64,000 nt of DNA from Afipia sp. (GCA_017308595.1 JAFKER010000005.1:320950-384949); one strand, 5' to 3'; counted from the stretch's first letter, positions 53,931-64,000 are shown. Made by a program: numbers and translations. The notes: generated by a model from the sequence alone, not told the origin.

Positions 53931-55475
53931 GTGGGACAGGTATTCGACCTCGCAATCATTGGCGGCGGGATCAACGGCTGCGGCATCGCCCGCGATGCCG
54001 CGGGCCGCGGCAATTCCGTCTTTCTGTGCGAAATGAACGATCTGGCCAGCGGCACCTCGTCGTGGTCGAGCAAGCTTATTCACGGCGGTTTGCGCTATCT
54101 CGAATACTACGAGTTCCGGCTCGTTCGCGAGGCGCTGATCGAGCGCGAGATCCTATGGCAGATCGCGCCGCATATCATCCGGCCGCTGCGCTTTGTGCTG
54201 CCCCATCACGCGGGCTTGCGCCCGGCCTGGCTGCTGCGTCTCGGTCTCTTCATGTACGACCATCTCGGCGGGCGGCGCCTGCTTCCGGCGACGCGCACCG
54301 TCGATCTCAGCCGTGATCCGGTGGGGCAGCCGCTGGCGCGAGGGCGCTTCACCAAGGGCTTTGAATACTCCGATTGCTTCGTCGATGATGCGCGTCTTGT
54401 TGTGCTCAATGCGCGCGACGCGGCGGATCGCGGCGCGGTGATCCGCACGCGCACGCGCGCCGTCGAGGCCAAGCGTGATGGCGATTGCTGGCAGGTTCTG
54501 CTGGAAGACACTGTCACCGGCGCAAAAAGCAGCATTCAAGCGCGTGCGCTGGTCAATGCCGGCGGTCCGTGGGTCGAGGACGTGCTGAATCGCCGCGCCG
54601 GTGTCAATGCCAGCGCGAAGGTGCGGCTGGTGCAGGGCTCGCACATCGTGGTGCCGAAGCTTTACGATCACGACCGCGCCTATACGTTCCAGAACGCGGA
54701 TGGCCGCATCGTCTTTGTCATTCCGTTCCAGAATGATTTTTCGCTGATCGGCACCACCGATCGTGACTATGACGGGGATCCGTCCAAGGTAAGAGCGTCG
54801 GCGGAGGAGATCAGCTATCTCTGCCAGTCGGTGAACGATTATCTCGCCAAGGCGGTGAAGCCGGAAGACGTGGTGTGGGCCTATGCCGGCGTACGGCCGC
54901 TGTATGACGATGGCGCCAGTGAAGCCAAGGCCGCGACGCGCGATTATGTGTTCGAGTTCGATGCGCCTGACGGATTGCCGCTGCTGTCGATCTTCGGAGG
55001 CAAGATCACCACCTATCGCCGTCTCGCCGAAGAAGCGCTGGAGCGGCTGAACCATTACTTGCCCGGCAAGACAAAGCCGGCCGGATGGACGGGAGCCGCG
55101 CCATTGCCCGGCGGCGATCTCGATGTTTCCGCGATCCCGGCGCTGGCAGATGAACTGGTCCGCGACAATCCGTTCCTGTCGCAAGCTCTCGCGCTTCGCC
55201 TTGCGCACGCCTATGGTACGCGTGCCAGCAAGGTCCTCGACAAGGCATCGTCCGCGGCGGATCTCGGACAGTTATTCGGTGACACGCTGACGGAGCGCGA
55301 AGTGCGCTACCTGATAGCGCATGAATTTGCGCGCACCGCGGAGGATATTGTCTGGCGGCGGTCCAAGCTGGGTCTGCGTCTTTCAACCCATGAGGTGAAA
55401 GCGCTCGACGACTGGATTGCCACGCATCGGAGCGGCTTCGATGTGCCGCTGAAGGAAGCGGGAGGCCGGGCATGA
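53931..55475 (+). CDS. glpD: Glycerol-3-phosphate dehydrogenase (FAD, aerobic)
   Basis: Oxidises glycerol 3-phosphate to dihydroxyacetone phosphate at the inner membrane, passing electrons to quinone. Two adjacent GTG codons (53928, 53931) follow GGGGAG; the second has the better spacing. 514 residues. FAD motif LAIIGGGINGCGIARDAAGRG, then ASGTSSWSSKLIHGGLRYLEYYEF, VRPLYDDG and the C-terminal DAO_C region. The next gene overlaps by four bases. Confidence 0.95.
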   Translation: MGQVFDLAIIGGGINGCGIARDAAGRGNSVFLCEMNDLASGTSSWSSKLIHGGLRYLEYYEFRLVREALIEREILWQIAPHIIRPLRFVLPHHAGLRPAWLLRLGLFMYDHLGGRRLLPATRTVDLSRDPVGQPLARGRFTKGFEYSDCFVDDARLVVLNARDAADRGAVIRTRTRAVEAKRDGDCWQVLLEDTVTGAKSSIQARALVNAGGPWVEDVLNRRAGVNASAKVRLVQGSHIVVPKLYDHDRAYTFQNADGRIVFVIPFQNDFSLIGTTDRDYDGDPSKVRASAEEISYLCQSVNDYLAKAVKPEDVVWAYAGVRPLYDDGASEAKAATRDYVFEFDAPDGLPLLSIFGGKITTYRRLAEEALERLNHYLPGKTKPAGWTGAAPLPGGDLDVSAIPALADELVRDNPFLSQALALRLAHAYGTRASKVLDKASSAADLGQLFGDTLTEREVRYLIAHEFARTAEDIVWRRSKLGLRLSTHEVKALDDWIATHRSGFDVPLKEAGGRA

Positions 55476-56551
55476 GCGTCACTCTCGATCATGTTTCACG
55501 CGAGGTGAATGGCGCTGCCTGGATTCGTGACGTATCGCTGACGCTTGAGCGCGGCACGCTGAATGTGCTGCTTGGACCGACGTTGTCGGGCAAGACCTCG
55601 ATCATGCGGCTGCTGGCCGGTCTCGACAAGCCGACGTCGGGCCGCGTTCTGGTCGATGGAAAAGATGTTACCGGATTCGATGTGCGCAAGCGCTCGGTGG
55701 CGATGGTCTACCAGCAGTTCATCAATTATCCGACGCTGACCGTCTACGAGAACATCGCTTCGCCGCTGCGTGTGCAGGGCGTGGCGAGCGGTGAAATTGA
55801 TGGCCGCGTCCGGGATGCGGCGAAGCTGCTCAAGCTTGAGCCGTATCTGAATCGCACCCCCCTGCAACTCTCCGGCGGCCAGCAGCAGCGTACCGCGATT
55901 GCCCGCGCGCTGGTCAAGGGCGCGGATCTCGTGCTGCTCGATGAGCCGCTCGCCAATCTCGACTACAAGCTGCGCGAGGAATTACGCAGCGAACTGCCGC
56001 GCATCTTCGAAGAATCCGGGGCGATTTTCGTTTACGCCACCACCGAACCTTCGGAAGCCCTGCTGCTCGGCGGCAGTACCATTTGTATGGGCGAAGGCCG
56101 GGCGCTGCAGATCGGCGCGACACCCGAGGTGTATCGTCGTCCCGATACAATGGAAGTCGCGAAAGTGTTTTCCGATCCGCCGCTGAACACGGTCGGGATC
56201 GAAAAGAAGAACGGTTCGATTTTCTATGCGGGCGGCGAGCGTGCATCTGTCGCGGGTCTCTACGAGAGTCTCGGCGACGGCGCCTACAAGGTCGGCTTCC
56301 GCGCGCACCAGCTTGAGCTGGCGACGCCATCCAATGGCCGCCACGCGTTCGTGACAACGGTGAGCGTTACCGAAATCACTGGCTCGGAAAGCTTCGTGCA
56401 TCTGAAGCGGGACGGCTACAACTGGGTTGCGGTAATGCCGGGAATTCACGAATTCCTGCCGGGGCAGGAACTTGATGCGGTGCTTGATCCGAACGATCTT
56501 TTTATCTTCGATCAGACTGGCCGGCTCGTTGCCGCGCCTGCGGCTCGGTGA
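55472..56551 (+). CDS. glpS: Glycerol ABC transporter ATP-binding protein GlpS (degenerate switch region)
   Basis: 359 residues of the MalK/UgpC type with a C-terminal regulatory domain (about 235-355). Signature LSGGQQQR (133-140) and Walker B LVLLDEPLANLD are canonical. The P-loop reads GPTLSGKTS (35-43) instead of GPSGSGKST/GPSGCGKTT, and the switch region reads ATTEPSEA where THDQxEA is expected, so the catalytic histidine is replaced by Thr191. One of two different ATPases in this importer. The partner GlpT has the opposite pattern. Confidence 0.93.
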   Translation: MSVTLDHVSREVNGAAWIRDVSLTLERGTLNVLLGPTLSGKTSIMRLLAGLDKPTSGRVLVDGKDVTGFDVRKRSVAMVYQQFINYPTLTVYENIASPLRVQGVASGEIDGRVRDAAKLLKLEPYLNRTPLQLSGGQQQRTAIARALVKGADLVLLDEPLANLDYKLREELRSELPRIFEESGAIFVYATTEPSEALLLGGSTICMGEGRALQIGATPEVYRRPDTMEVAKVFSDPPLNTVGIEKKNGSIFYAGGERASVAGLYESLGDGAYKVGFRAHQLELATPSNGRHAFVTTVSVTEITGSESFVHLKRDGYNWVAVMPGIHEFLPGQELDAVLDPNDLFIFDQTGRLVAAPAAR

Positions 56552-56560
56552 GGGCGCGTC

Positions 56561-57630
56561 ATGGCTCGCATTGACCTCGTCGATCTGGCGCATTCCTACG
56601 GCGGCGACACCTATGCGCTGAAGCCGATGACTATGACGTGGCGGCAGGGAGGTGCTTACGCGCTGCTCGGTCCATCGGGCTGTGGCAAGACAACACTGCT
56701 GAACATCATCTCGGGCATTGTCACGCCATCTCACGGAAAGGTCCTGTTCGATGGCAAGGACATCACCAACGCGACCACACGCGAACGCAACATCGCACAG
56801 GTGTTCCAGTTTCCGGTGATCTACGACACCATGACGGTTGGCGAAAATCTCGCATTCCCGCTCAAGAATCGTGGGCTGGCGCGCGATGTGATCGGTAAAC
56901 GCGTCAAGGAGATCGCTGAATTGCTCGATCTGACGCCGTTTCTTGATCGCAAGGCGGTACGGCTCAGTCCCGATGCCAAGCAGAAAATCTCGCTCGGCCG
57001 TGGCCTCGTGCGCTCGGATGTGGCGGCGGTGCTGTTCGATGAACCGCTGACGGTGATCGATCCTCATCTGAAGTGGGAGCTGCGCTCCAAGCTCAAAGCG
57101 TTGCATCAGGCGCTTGATCTCACCATGATCTACGTCACCCACGACCAGACCGAGGCGCTGACTTTCGCCGATACGGTGGTGGTGATGCATGACGGGGCTG
57201 TGGTGCAGAGCGGCACGCCGGAGGAACTGTTCGCCAAACCGGCGCACACTTTCGTCGGATATTTCATCGGCTCGCCGGGCATGAATATCGTGCCGGCAGA
57301 AGTGAAGGGTAACGAAGCGAAGATCGACGGCCATACGATCAAACTGAATCGCACCTACGACAGTCTGCCGGTCGGCGCGAAGATCGAAATCGGCGTGCGG
57401 CCGGAATTCGTCGAGGTCGCACCGCCTGCGCCGGGCCTCCTGTCGGCGAACATCGAACGGATCGACGATCTCGGCCGCGTGCGCTTCGCGCGCGTGCGAA
57501 TCGGTGATGTGAAATTCGCGGCGAAGGTTCCGAACGGGTTCTTGGTGCCTGACAATACAGCCGGTCTGGTGTTCGATCCGGCTCACATTCATGTCTATGC
57601 GGACAGTCTTCTGGTCGAGGGGCGCGCCTG

Positions 57631-57631
<1 letters not shown>
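56561..57631 (+). CDS. glpT: Glycerol ABC transporter ATP-binding protein GlpT (degenerate signature)
   Basis: 356 residues, MalK-like with a C-terminal OB-type domain. Walker A GPSGCGKTT (37-45), Q83, Walker B VLFDEPLTVIDP and switch His194 (THDQTEA) are intact, but the LSGGQ signature is replaced by LSPDAKQK (135-142). Together with GlpS this predicts one complete and one non-hydrolysing ATP site in the dimer. The symbol follows the rhizobial operon; it is not the E. coli GlpT antiporter. Confidence 0.93.
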
Positions 57632-58532
<901 letters not shown>

Positions 58533-58533
<1 letters not shown>

Positions 58534-59339
58534 TGCATACCATTCCCGGACGCCGCATCATTCTCGTCCTGTTTCTGATTTTCCTGCTGTTGCCGATCTA
58601 TTGGCTCGTGAACATGAGCTTCAAGACCAACACGGAAATCGTCACGACCATGACGTTGTGGCCGAATAATCCGACGCTGGCGCATTACAAGCGCATCTTT
58701 ACGGATTCGAGCTGGTATTCCGGTTACATCAATTCGCTGAAATACGTCATCATCAATACGGTGATCTCGATTTCGTTCGCGCTGCCGGCCGCCTACGCCT
58801 TCTCGCGCTACCGCTTCCTCGGTGACAAGCACCTGTTCTTCTGGCTGCTGTCGAATCGTATGGCTCCGCCTGCGGTGTTCGCGCTGCCGTTCTTCAACCT
58901 TTATTCGGCGATCAATTTGTTCGATACGCCGTGGGCGGTCGCACTGGCGCACTGCCTGTTCAATGTGCCGCTGGCGGTCTGGATTCTCGAAGGCTTCATT
59001 TCCAGCGTGCCGAAGGAGATCGACGAGACCGCGTTCCTGGACGGTTACTCGTTTCCGCGGTTCTTCGTGAAAATCCTGATGCCGCTGATCGCGAGCGGCA
59101 TCGGCGTCGCGGCATTCTTCTGCTTCATGTTCTCGTGGGTCGAACTGCTGCTGGCGCGCACGCTGACCTCGGTCAACGCCAAACCGATCGCGGCGACGAT
59201 GACGCGCACGATCTCTGCCTCCGGCATGGATTGGGGGTTGCTCGCCGCTGCTGGCGTTCTGACGATTATTCCGGGCGCGCTGGTGATCTGGTTTGTCCGC
59301 AATTATATCGCGCGCGGCTTCGCGCTCGGACGGGTGTGA
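58533..59339 (+). CDS. glpQ: Glycerol ABC transporter permease GlpQ
   Basis: 268 residues from ATG 58533, which overlaps the glpP stop by one base. MalG/UgpE type, six membrane segments, EAA loop DETAFLDGYSFPRFFVKILMP. Not related to the phosphodiesterase called GlpQ in E. coli. The following 160 bases carry a palindromic repeat before glpU. Confidence 0.93.
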
Positions 59340-59388
59340 GGATTGCGATGGCAGAAACAAGGAATGTGTCATCGCGAGTGAAGCGCTC

Positions 59389-59482
59389 CGTCATTCCGGA
59401 CAACGCGGCTTGCGCGTTGATCCGGAATGCCGATGCGCTCTGCGAGATTCCGGGTTCGCGCTACGCGCGCCCCGGAATGACG
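59389..59482. repeat. Two-hairpin palindromic repeat inside the glp operon
   Basis: Outer ends CGTCATTCCGG (59389-59399) and CCGGAATGACG (59472-59482) are perfect inverted repeats. Inside are two hairpins: 59392-59407 with 59413-59429 (16 pairs, one bulged base) and ATTCCGGG (59447-59454) with CCCGGAAT (59471-59478). From memory, ATTCCGGG...CCCGGAATGACG units are widespread in Bradyrhizobium-type intergenic DNA. Its place between glpQ and glpU looks like an insertion into a running operon. Confidence 0.82.
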
Positions 59483-59500
59483 GCCATTGAGGATTGACGC

Positions 59501-59827
59501 ATGGAAAACATTGCATGGATGGCCTGGACGGCGCCGACGGCAATCTTCTTCTGCCTGCTGGCGGGGACGCTTGCGGTCATGACCTGGCTCGCGGTGCGTT
59601 ATCCCGAAGCCGAGCGCGTCGGGGTGTTGCGAATTCCCACCACGCGCGGCGATCGCCTGTTTATTTCGTTGATCGCCGCCGCGGTCATTCATCTTCTCTG
59701 GATTGCTTTTGCGGGCACAAACCCGATCGCGACGCTGCCGATTGGCGAGGGCGTCGAGATTTCGAGTTTGTGGATCGCCACTGTGCTTTCGCTCGTTTCG
59801 GCCGTTGTCATATTTCGCAACGTCTAG
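59501..59827 (+). CDS. glpU: GlpU, small membrane protein (DUF2160)
   Basis: 108 residues with three hydrophobic segments (about 12-32, 52-70, 86-106). Matches the DUF2160 proteins found between permease and binding-protein genes in rhizobial glycerol operons. Function unknown, perhaps an accessory to the permease. Confidence 0.87.
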   Translation: MENIAWMAWTAPTAIFFCLLAGTLAVMTWLAVRYPEAERVGVLRIPTTRGDRLFISLIAAAVIHLLWIAFAGTNPIATLPIGEGVEISSLWIATVLSLVSAVVIFRNV

Positions 59828-59893
59828 AAGGGCGAGAAGAGGCAGATCCGGGATCAACCCGGAGCTGAGGTTATGTTTCAACGGAGGAAACAA

Positions 59894-61672
59894 ATGCGGC
59901 ATTTAACCGGGAAGTACCGTCTTTTGACGATGGCGAGCGCAGTCGCGTTGATAGCGGCCTCGGCTGCGCTCAACGGGCCAGCTTTCGCTGACGAAGCTGC
60001 GGCCAAGAAGTGGATCGACAACGAGTTCCAGCCTTCGACCCTGTCGAAGGAGGACCAGATGAAGGAAATGCAGTGGTTCATCAAGGCCGCTGAACCCTTC
60101 AAGGGCATGGACATCAATATCGTTTCGGAAACGATCACCACCCACGAATATGAAGCGGGCACGCTTGCAAAGGCGTTTTCGGAGATCACCGGGATCAAGC
60201 TCAAGCACGACCTGATCCAGGAAGGCGATGTGGTCGAAAAGCTCCAGACCCAGATGCAGTCCGGCAAGAACGTCTACGACGGCTGGATCAACGACTCCGA
60301 CCTGATCGGCACGCACTTCCGTTACGGCCAGACCATCGCGCTGTCGGATTACATGACCGGCGAGGGCAAGGACGTGACGTCGCCGACCCTCGACATCAAC
60401 GACTTCATCGGACGTTCGTTCACCACGGCGCCCGACAAGAAGCTGTATCAGCTCCCCGACCAGCAGTTCGCGAACCTGTACTGGTTCCGGTACGACTGGT
60501 TCACCAATCCGGACTACAAGGCGAAGTTCAAAGCCAAGTATGGCTACGAACTCGGCGTACCAGTGAACTGGTCCGCATATGAAGACATTGCCGAGTTCTT
60601 CACCAACGACATCAAGGAAATCAACGGCGTCAAGATCTATGGCCACATGGACTACGGCAAGAAGGACCCGTCGCTGGGATGGCGGTTCACGGATGCCTGG
60701 CTGTCCATGGCTGGTAACGGCGACAAGGGTATTCCGAACGGCCTGCCTGTCGATGAGTGGGGCGTCCGTATGGAAGGCTGCCGTCCGGTCGGCTCGAGCG
60801 TCGAGCGCGGCGGCGACACCAACGGTCCCGCAGCGGTCTATTCGATCGTGAAGTATCTCGATTGGCTGAAGAAGTATGCCCCGCCGCAGGCGCAGGGCAT
60901 GACCTTCTCGGAAGCAGGTCCGGTTCCGGCGCAGGGCAATATCGCCCAGCAGATGTTCTGGTACACCGCCTTCACCGCGGACATGGTGAAGCCGGGTCTG
61001 CCGGTGATGAACGCCGACGGCACGCCGAAGTGGCGCATGGCTCCTTCGCCGAAGGGCGCTTACTGGAAGGAAGGCATGAAGCTCGGCTATCAGGACGTGG
61101 GCTCGGGCACGTTGCTCAAGTCGACACCGCCGGATCGCCGCAAGGCAGCCTGGCTCTATCTCCAGTTCATCACCTCGAAGACGGTGTCGCTGAAGAAGAG
61201 CCATGTCGGCCTCACGTTCATTCGTGAATCCGACATATGGGACAAGTCGTTCACCGAGCGTGCGCCGAAGCTCGGCGGCCTGATCGAATTCTACCGCTCG
61301 CCTGCGCGCGTGCAGTGGTCTCCGACCGGCAACAACATCCCCGACTATCCGAAGCTGGCTCAGCTCTGGTGGCAGAACATCGGCGATGCGTCGTCCGGTG
61401 CGAAGACTGCGCAGGCGGCGATGGACTCGCTGGCTGCGGCTCAGGACTCGGTGCTTGAACGTCTCGAGAAGTCGGGCGTACAGGGCGCTTGCGGTCCGAA
61501 GCTGAACAAGAAGGAAACCGCGGAGTTCTGGTTCGCCAAGTCGGAGAAGGACGGCAACATTGCTCCGCAGCGCAAGCTCGCGAACGAGAAGCCGAAGGGC
61601 GAAACCGTCGACTACGACACGCTGATCAAGTCGTGGCCGGCTACGCCGCCGAAGCGCGCTGAAGCCAAGTAA
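59894..61672 (+). CDS. glpV: Glycerol ABC transporter substrate-binding protein GlpV
   Basis: 592 residues. ATG 59894, with GGAGG six bases upstream, is preferred to ATG 59873. Signal peptide to about residue 32 (AFA-DE). Large extracellular-type binding protein; the conserved core contains DLIQEGDVVEKLQTQMQSG and later KVDP-like blocks. A TCCGGG/CCCGGA stem (59847-59852/59858-59863) precedes the gene. Last gene of the operon, followed by a good terminator. Confidence 0.94.
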   Translation: MRHLTGKYRLLTMASAVALIAASAALNGPAFADEAAAKKWIDNEFQPSTLSKEDQMKEMQWFIKAAEPFKGMDINIVSETITTHEYEAGTLAKAFSEITGIKLKHDLIQEGDVVEKLQTQMQSGKNVYDGWINDSDLIGTHFRYGQTIALSDYMTGEGKDVTSPTLDINDFIGRSFTTAPDKKLYQLPDQQFANLYWFRYDWFTNPDYKAKFKAKYGYELGVPVNWSAYEDIAEFFTNDIKEINGVKIYGHMDYGKKDPSLGWRFTDAWLSMAGNGDKGIPNGLPVDEWGVRMEGCRPVGSSVERGGDTNGPAAVYSIVKYLDWLKKYAPPQAQGMTFSEAGPVPAQGNIAQQMFWYTAFTADMVKPGLPVMNADGTPKWRMAPSPKGAYWKEGMKLGYQDVGSGTLLKSTPPDRRKAAWLYLQFITSKTVSLKKSHVGLTFIRESDIWDKSFTERAPKLGGLIEFYRSPARVQWSPTGNNIPDYPKLAQLWWQNIGDASSGAKTAQAAMDSLAAAQDSVLERLEKSGVQGACGPKLNKKETAEFWFAKSEKDGNIAPQRKLANEKPKGETVDYDTLIKSWPATPPKRAEAK

Positions 61673-61718
61673 GGTTTCAACCAATCTCCCTGTGCGCCTG
61701 AACAATGCGCACAACTTG

Positions 61719-61745
61719 AAGGCCGGGAGAAATCCCGGCCTTTTT
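61719..61745 (+). terminator. Rho-independent terminator after glpV
   Basis: AAGGCCGGGA (61719-61728) and TCCCGGCCTT (61733-61742), GAAA loop, then T-tract to 61745. Confidence 0.92.
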
Positions 61746-61861
61746 CCATTTGATGCAGCGCACTCTGCGCGGTGTTGTTGACACGTCGTTATCGTTTGAG
61801 GTCTGATTGCTAAAAGCTCGTGCAAAAAACGCATAGCAAGTCGACACAAGAACTGAGTGGG

Positions 61862-61911
61862 GCGATCGATAGGATCGCGACGTGACCAAATGCGATCGAC
61901 AGAATCGCGGC
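61862..61911. repeat. Tandem 20-base repeat before the second livH-like gene
   Basis: GCGATCGA-[T/C]-AG-[G/A]-ATCGCG-[A/G]-C occurs at 61862-61881 and 61892-61911, differing at three positions, with a 30-base period. Each copy is itself a near-palindrome (GCGAT...ATCGC). It ends 22 bases before the livH-type start, just ahead of the GGGGAGGG ribosome site, so it could be an operator or an RNA-level control site. A TTGACA at 61778-61783 upstream has no clear -10 partner. Confidence 0.65.
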
Positions 61912-61933
61912 ACGTCGGGGAGGGATAACCGGG

Positions 61934-62809
61934 ATGCTGGACTTCGTTCAGCAGTTGGTGAGCGGTATTGCGCTCGGCTGTGTCTATGGCCTGATCGCGC
62001 TTGGCTTTGTTCTTGTTTACAAGGCCACCGAAGTCGTCAACTTCGCACAGGGCGACCTGATGATGCTGGGCGGCTTCTTCGCCTTCACCTTCATCAGTTT
62101 GCTTGGCTTTAATTACTGGCTTGGATTCATAGCCGCCGTCGGTGCGATGGCGCTGTTCGGCATGCTGGCCGAACGCCTCGTGGTGCGGCCAATCCTCGGC
62201 TATCCGCAATTCTCCATTATCATGGCGACCATCGGCCTCGGTTTCTTCCTACGCTCCGTGGCTGGTATGGTCTGGGGCACCGACGACCTGAAGATCGAAA
62301 CGCCGTTCAGCCACGGCGTGCTGCGGCTCGGCAGCCTGGTGCTGGCGCATGACAAGCTATCGGTCATTGCTGCGACGGTCATTCTCTGCGGCGTGCTGTA
62401 TCTTTTCTTCAACAAGACCACCCTCGGCACGGCCATGCGGGCAAGTTCCGAGAACATGCTTGCCGCCTACTACATGGGCATTCCGGTCAAGCGCGTGGTG
62501 TCGATCGTCTGGGCGATCAGTGCAGCGGTGGCGACCTGCGCCGGCGTGCTGCTCGCGCCCATCACCTTCGTTCATTCGAATGTAGGTCTCGTGCTTGGTC
62601 TGAAAGCATTTCCGGCGGCTGTGCTCGGCGGATTCGGCTCAATCCCCGGTGCGGTTGTCGGCGGAATCCTGATCGGTGTGATCGAGAGCATGGCAGGATT
62701 CTATCTGCCGCAGGGATGGAAGGACGTTGCGCCATACATTGTGCTGCTCGCGGTGCTGCTGCTGAAGCCTGAGGGAATCTTCGGTCTTCACACGCGGAAG
62801 AAGGTCTGA
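61934..62809 (+). CDS. Second branched-chain-type ABC permease, LivH family
   Basis: 291 residues, with GCVYGLIALGFVLVYKATEVVNFAQGDLMMLGGFF as the family start and VLGGFGSIPGAVVGGILIGVIE near the C-terminus. First gene of a second importer of this type in the window; the substrate-binding protein is not upstream, so it probably lies downstream of the window. Confidence 0.93.
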   Translation: MLDFVQQLVSGIALGCVYGLIALGFVLVYKATEVVNFAQGDLMMLGGFFAFTFISLLGFNYWLGFIAAVGAMALFGMLAERLVVRPILGYPQFSIIMATIGLGFFLRSVAGMVWGTDDLKIETPFSHGVLRLGSLVLAHDKLSVIAATVILCGVLYLFFNKTTLGTAMRASSENMLAAYYMGIPVKRVVSIVWAISAAVATCAGVLLAPITFVHSNVGLVLGLKAFPAAVLGGFGSIPGAVVGGILIGVIESMAGFYLPQGWKDVAPYIVLLAVLLLKPEGIFGLHTRKKV

Positions 62810-62818
62810 GGGCGCGCC

Positions 62819-63969
62819 ATGCGGTTCCTGTTCAAGACAGACTACAACGACGACATCCGTCTGGTGCCGCACAGCGGCTATCTCTGGTCCTATGGCGCGC
62901 TGCTGATCCTGCTGGTGATCGCACCGTTCACGCTTTCAAGCTATCTGATGAGCCAGCTTGTGTTCGTCTGCATCTACGCCACGGTCGGCGTCGGGCTGAT
63001 GATCTTGACCGGTTTACCGGGCAGGCGTCGCTGGGGCACGCCGCATTCCTCGCCATCGGCGCGTATACGACCGGCTATCTGCATCAGCTCGGCGTACCGT
63101 TCCCGGTGTATTTCCTCGCTTCAGGCATTCTGACCGGGATTATCGGTGCGATGGTCGGATTCCCCGCACTCCGGTTGCAGGGCATCTATCTCGTTATCGC
63201 TACGATCTCCTTCGCGCTCATTGTCGAAGAGGTCCTTGCACGCTGGGAAAGCGTCACCCATGGCAATGATGGCATGCGGGTCAAAACCATCCAGTTGCTC
63301 GGCAGCACCGTGCCGCGTGACAGTCCGACATTCTATTACCTGTGTCTTGGGCTTCTGATCCTGGTCATCGTCGGAACGCTGAATCTGATGCGTTCGTCGA
63401 CCGGACGCGCGTTCGTTGCCATCCGCGACAGCGAGACCGCGGCCAAGAGCATGGGCATCAACGTAGCAAGTTACAAAGTGAAGTCGTTTGCCTTGAGTGC
63501 CGCGATTACCGGTTTTGCGGGCTGCCTCTTCGCGCACAAGATGTCTTTCATCAGTCCGGAGATGTTTACGCTCCAGCTTTCCATCGAATTCATCATGGTG
63601 ATCATCATCGGCGGCGTTCTCAGCCTGCATGGCGCCGTGCTGGGTGCGATCTTCATTGTGATGGTCGACCCGTTCCTGACCTTCCTGAAGGACGACATTC
63701 CCGGGCTTGTCGCGGGGCTTGCGGCAACGTTCGGCGCGGGAGCCGAGCAGGCGGCGCATATCAAGGCGAATATCGCGGCGATCGCTTCCGCGAATGGACT
63801 GAAGGGCGCGATCTACGGCCTGATCATCATGTTGTTCATCCTGTTCGAGCCTTACGGAATTTACGGCCGTTGGCTGAAGATCAAGCTCTTCTTCCAGCTG
63901 TTCCCGCTCTATAAGCGCGCCACCTTCAAGCGCCAGAAAATCTACGTCAAATCGGAGCGGAACCGATGA
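62819..63969 (+). pseudogene. LivM-family permease gene with a one-base frameshift
   Basis: Two frames cover one LivM-like protein: 62819-63133 (ending in non-family sequence) and 63106-63969. At 63011 the sequence reads GGT TTA CCG GGC AGG, where a fourth T would give GGT TTT ACC GGG CAG, restoring the LivM motif G-F-T-G-Q-A-S-L-G-H and joining the frames into an approximately 383-residue protein. The remaining codons (AFLAIGAYTTGYLHQLGVPF) are clean. So either a recent loss of one T from TTTT or a sequencing error; the gene is otherwise undamaged. The stop overlaps the next gene by four bases. Confidence 0.88.
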
Positions 63970-64000
63970 GCTGTTTCCGGGCCGAAAATCTCTCGCTGCA
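63966..64000 (+). CDS. Start of an ABC ATP-binding protein (LivG-like), cut by the window end
   Basis: ATG at 63966 overlaps the livM-like stop (ATGA), as in the first importer of the window. Only MSCFRAENLSL can be read, which fits the start of a LivG-type ATPase by sequence style and operon position. Confidence 0.6.
   Translation, partial: MSCFRAENLSL

Noticed and set aside
59903-62209. 768-codon open frame on the minus strand, antisense to glpV
   Set aside because: Covers a clearly functional gene and its terminator, with typical shadow composition and no family likeness.

Overview
The window looks like a chromosomal segment of a high-GC alphaproteobacterium of the Bradyrhizobium/Afipia/Rhodopseudomonas group (Nitrobacteraceae). 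This is an inference from three things: the protein families, the rhizobial-type glpRDSTPQUV glycerol operon, and short intergenic palindromes with ATTCCGG arms that I recall as common in this group. I see no phage, IS element, CRISPR array or rRNA. There is one tRNA (Lys, CTT).

Layout. 1-2.3 kb: end of a tripartite tricarboxylate transporter (TctA-like permease, TctC-like binding protein). 2.4-7.9 kb: thyA-folA, then hflK-hflC-DUF2065-degP (membrane and envelope protein quality control). 7.9-9.8 kb: serB and miaA, head to head. 9.8-15.3 kb: branched-chain amino acid synthesis, with a promoter, a leader peptide rich in Leu/Ile/Val codons and an attenuator before ilvB-ilvH, then two amino-acid-exporter-like genes, two related palindromes and ilvC. 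15.7-21.5 kb: a membrane sulfatase-like transferase, an osmoprotectant ABC transporter whose last part looks frameshifted, a PPK2 kinase and a small secreted protein. 21.6-23.5 kb: leuA behind a Leu-rich leader peptide. 23.6-27.4 kb: a DctPQM TRAP transporter and an LTXXQ periplasmic protein. 27.5-31.3 kb: tRNA-Lys, a metallo-beta-lactamase-fold hydrolase, an HxlR regulator, and a tautomerase/dienelactone hydrolase/CHMI-like set.

31.3-44.2 kb is the most distinctive part. It holds an IclR regulator, a ferredoxin-reductase-like flavoprotein, a phthalate-type Rieske oxygenase, a glutamine-synthetase-like ligase, a complete branched-chain/aromatic-type ABC importer with an amidohydrolase inside its operon, and protocatechuate 3,4-dioxygenase (pcaHG). 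Read together, this suggests import of an aromatic amine or amide, gamma-glutamylation of its amino group, oxygenation to protocatechuate and ring cleavage. The substrate is an inference.

44.3-49.9 kb is an iron-uptake unit: AraC/PchR-like regulator, TonB-dependent siderophore receptor, PepSY membrane protein, small membrane protein and FMN-binding protein. 49.9-52.8 kb: an Lrp-type regulator divergent from a pyruvate-dehydrogenase-E1-like enzyme (mdeR/mdeB-like). 52.9-61.7 kb: the glycerol operon glpRDSTPQUV, with a palindromic repeat between glpQ and glpU and two ATPase subunits whose active-site motifs are degenerate in a complementary way. 61.9-64 kb: start of a second branched-chain-type ABC importer, whose livM-like gene carries a single-base frameshift.
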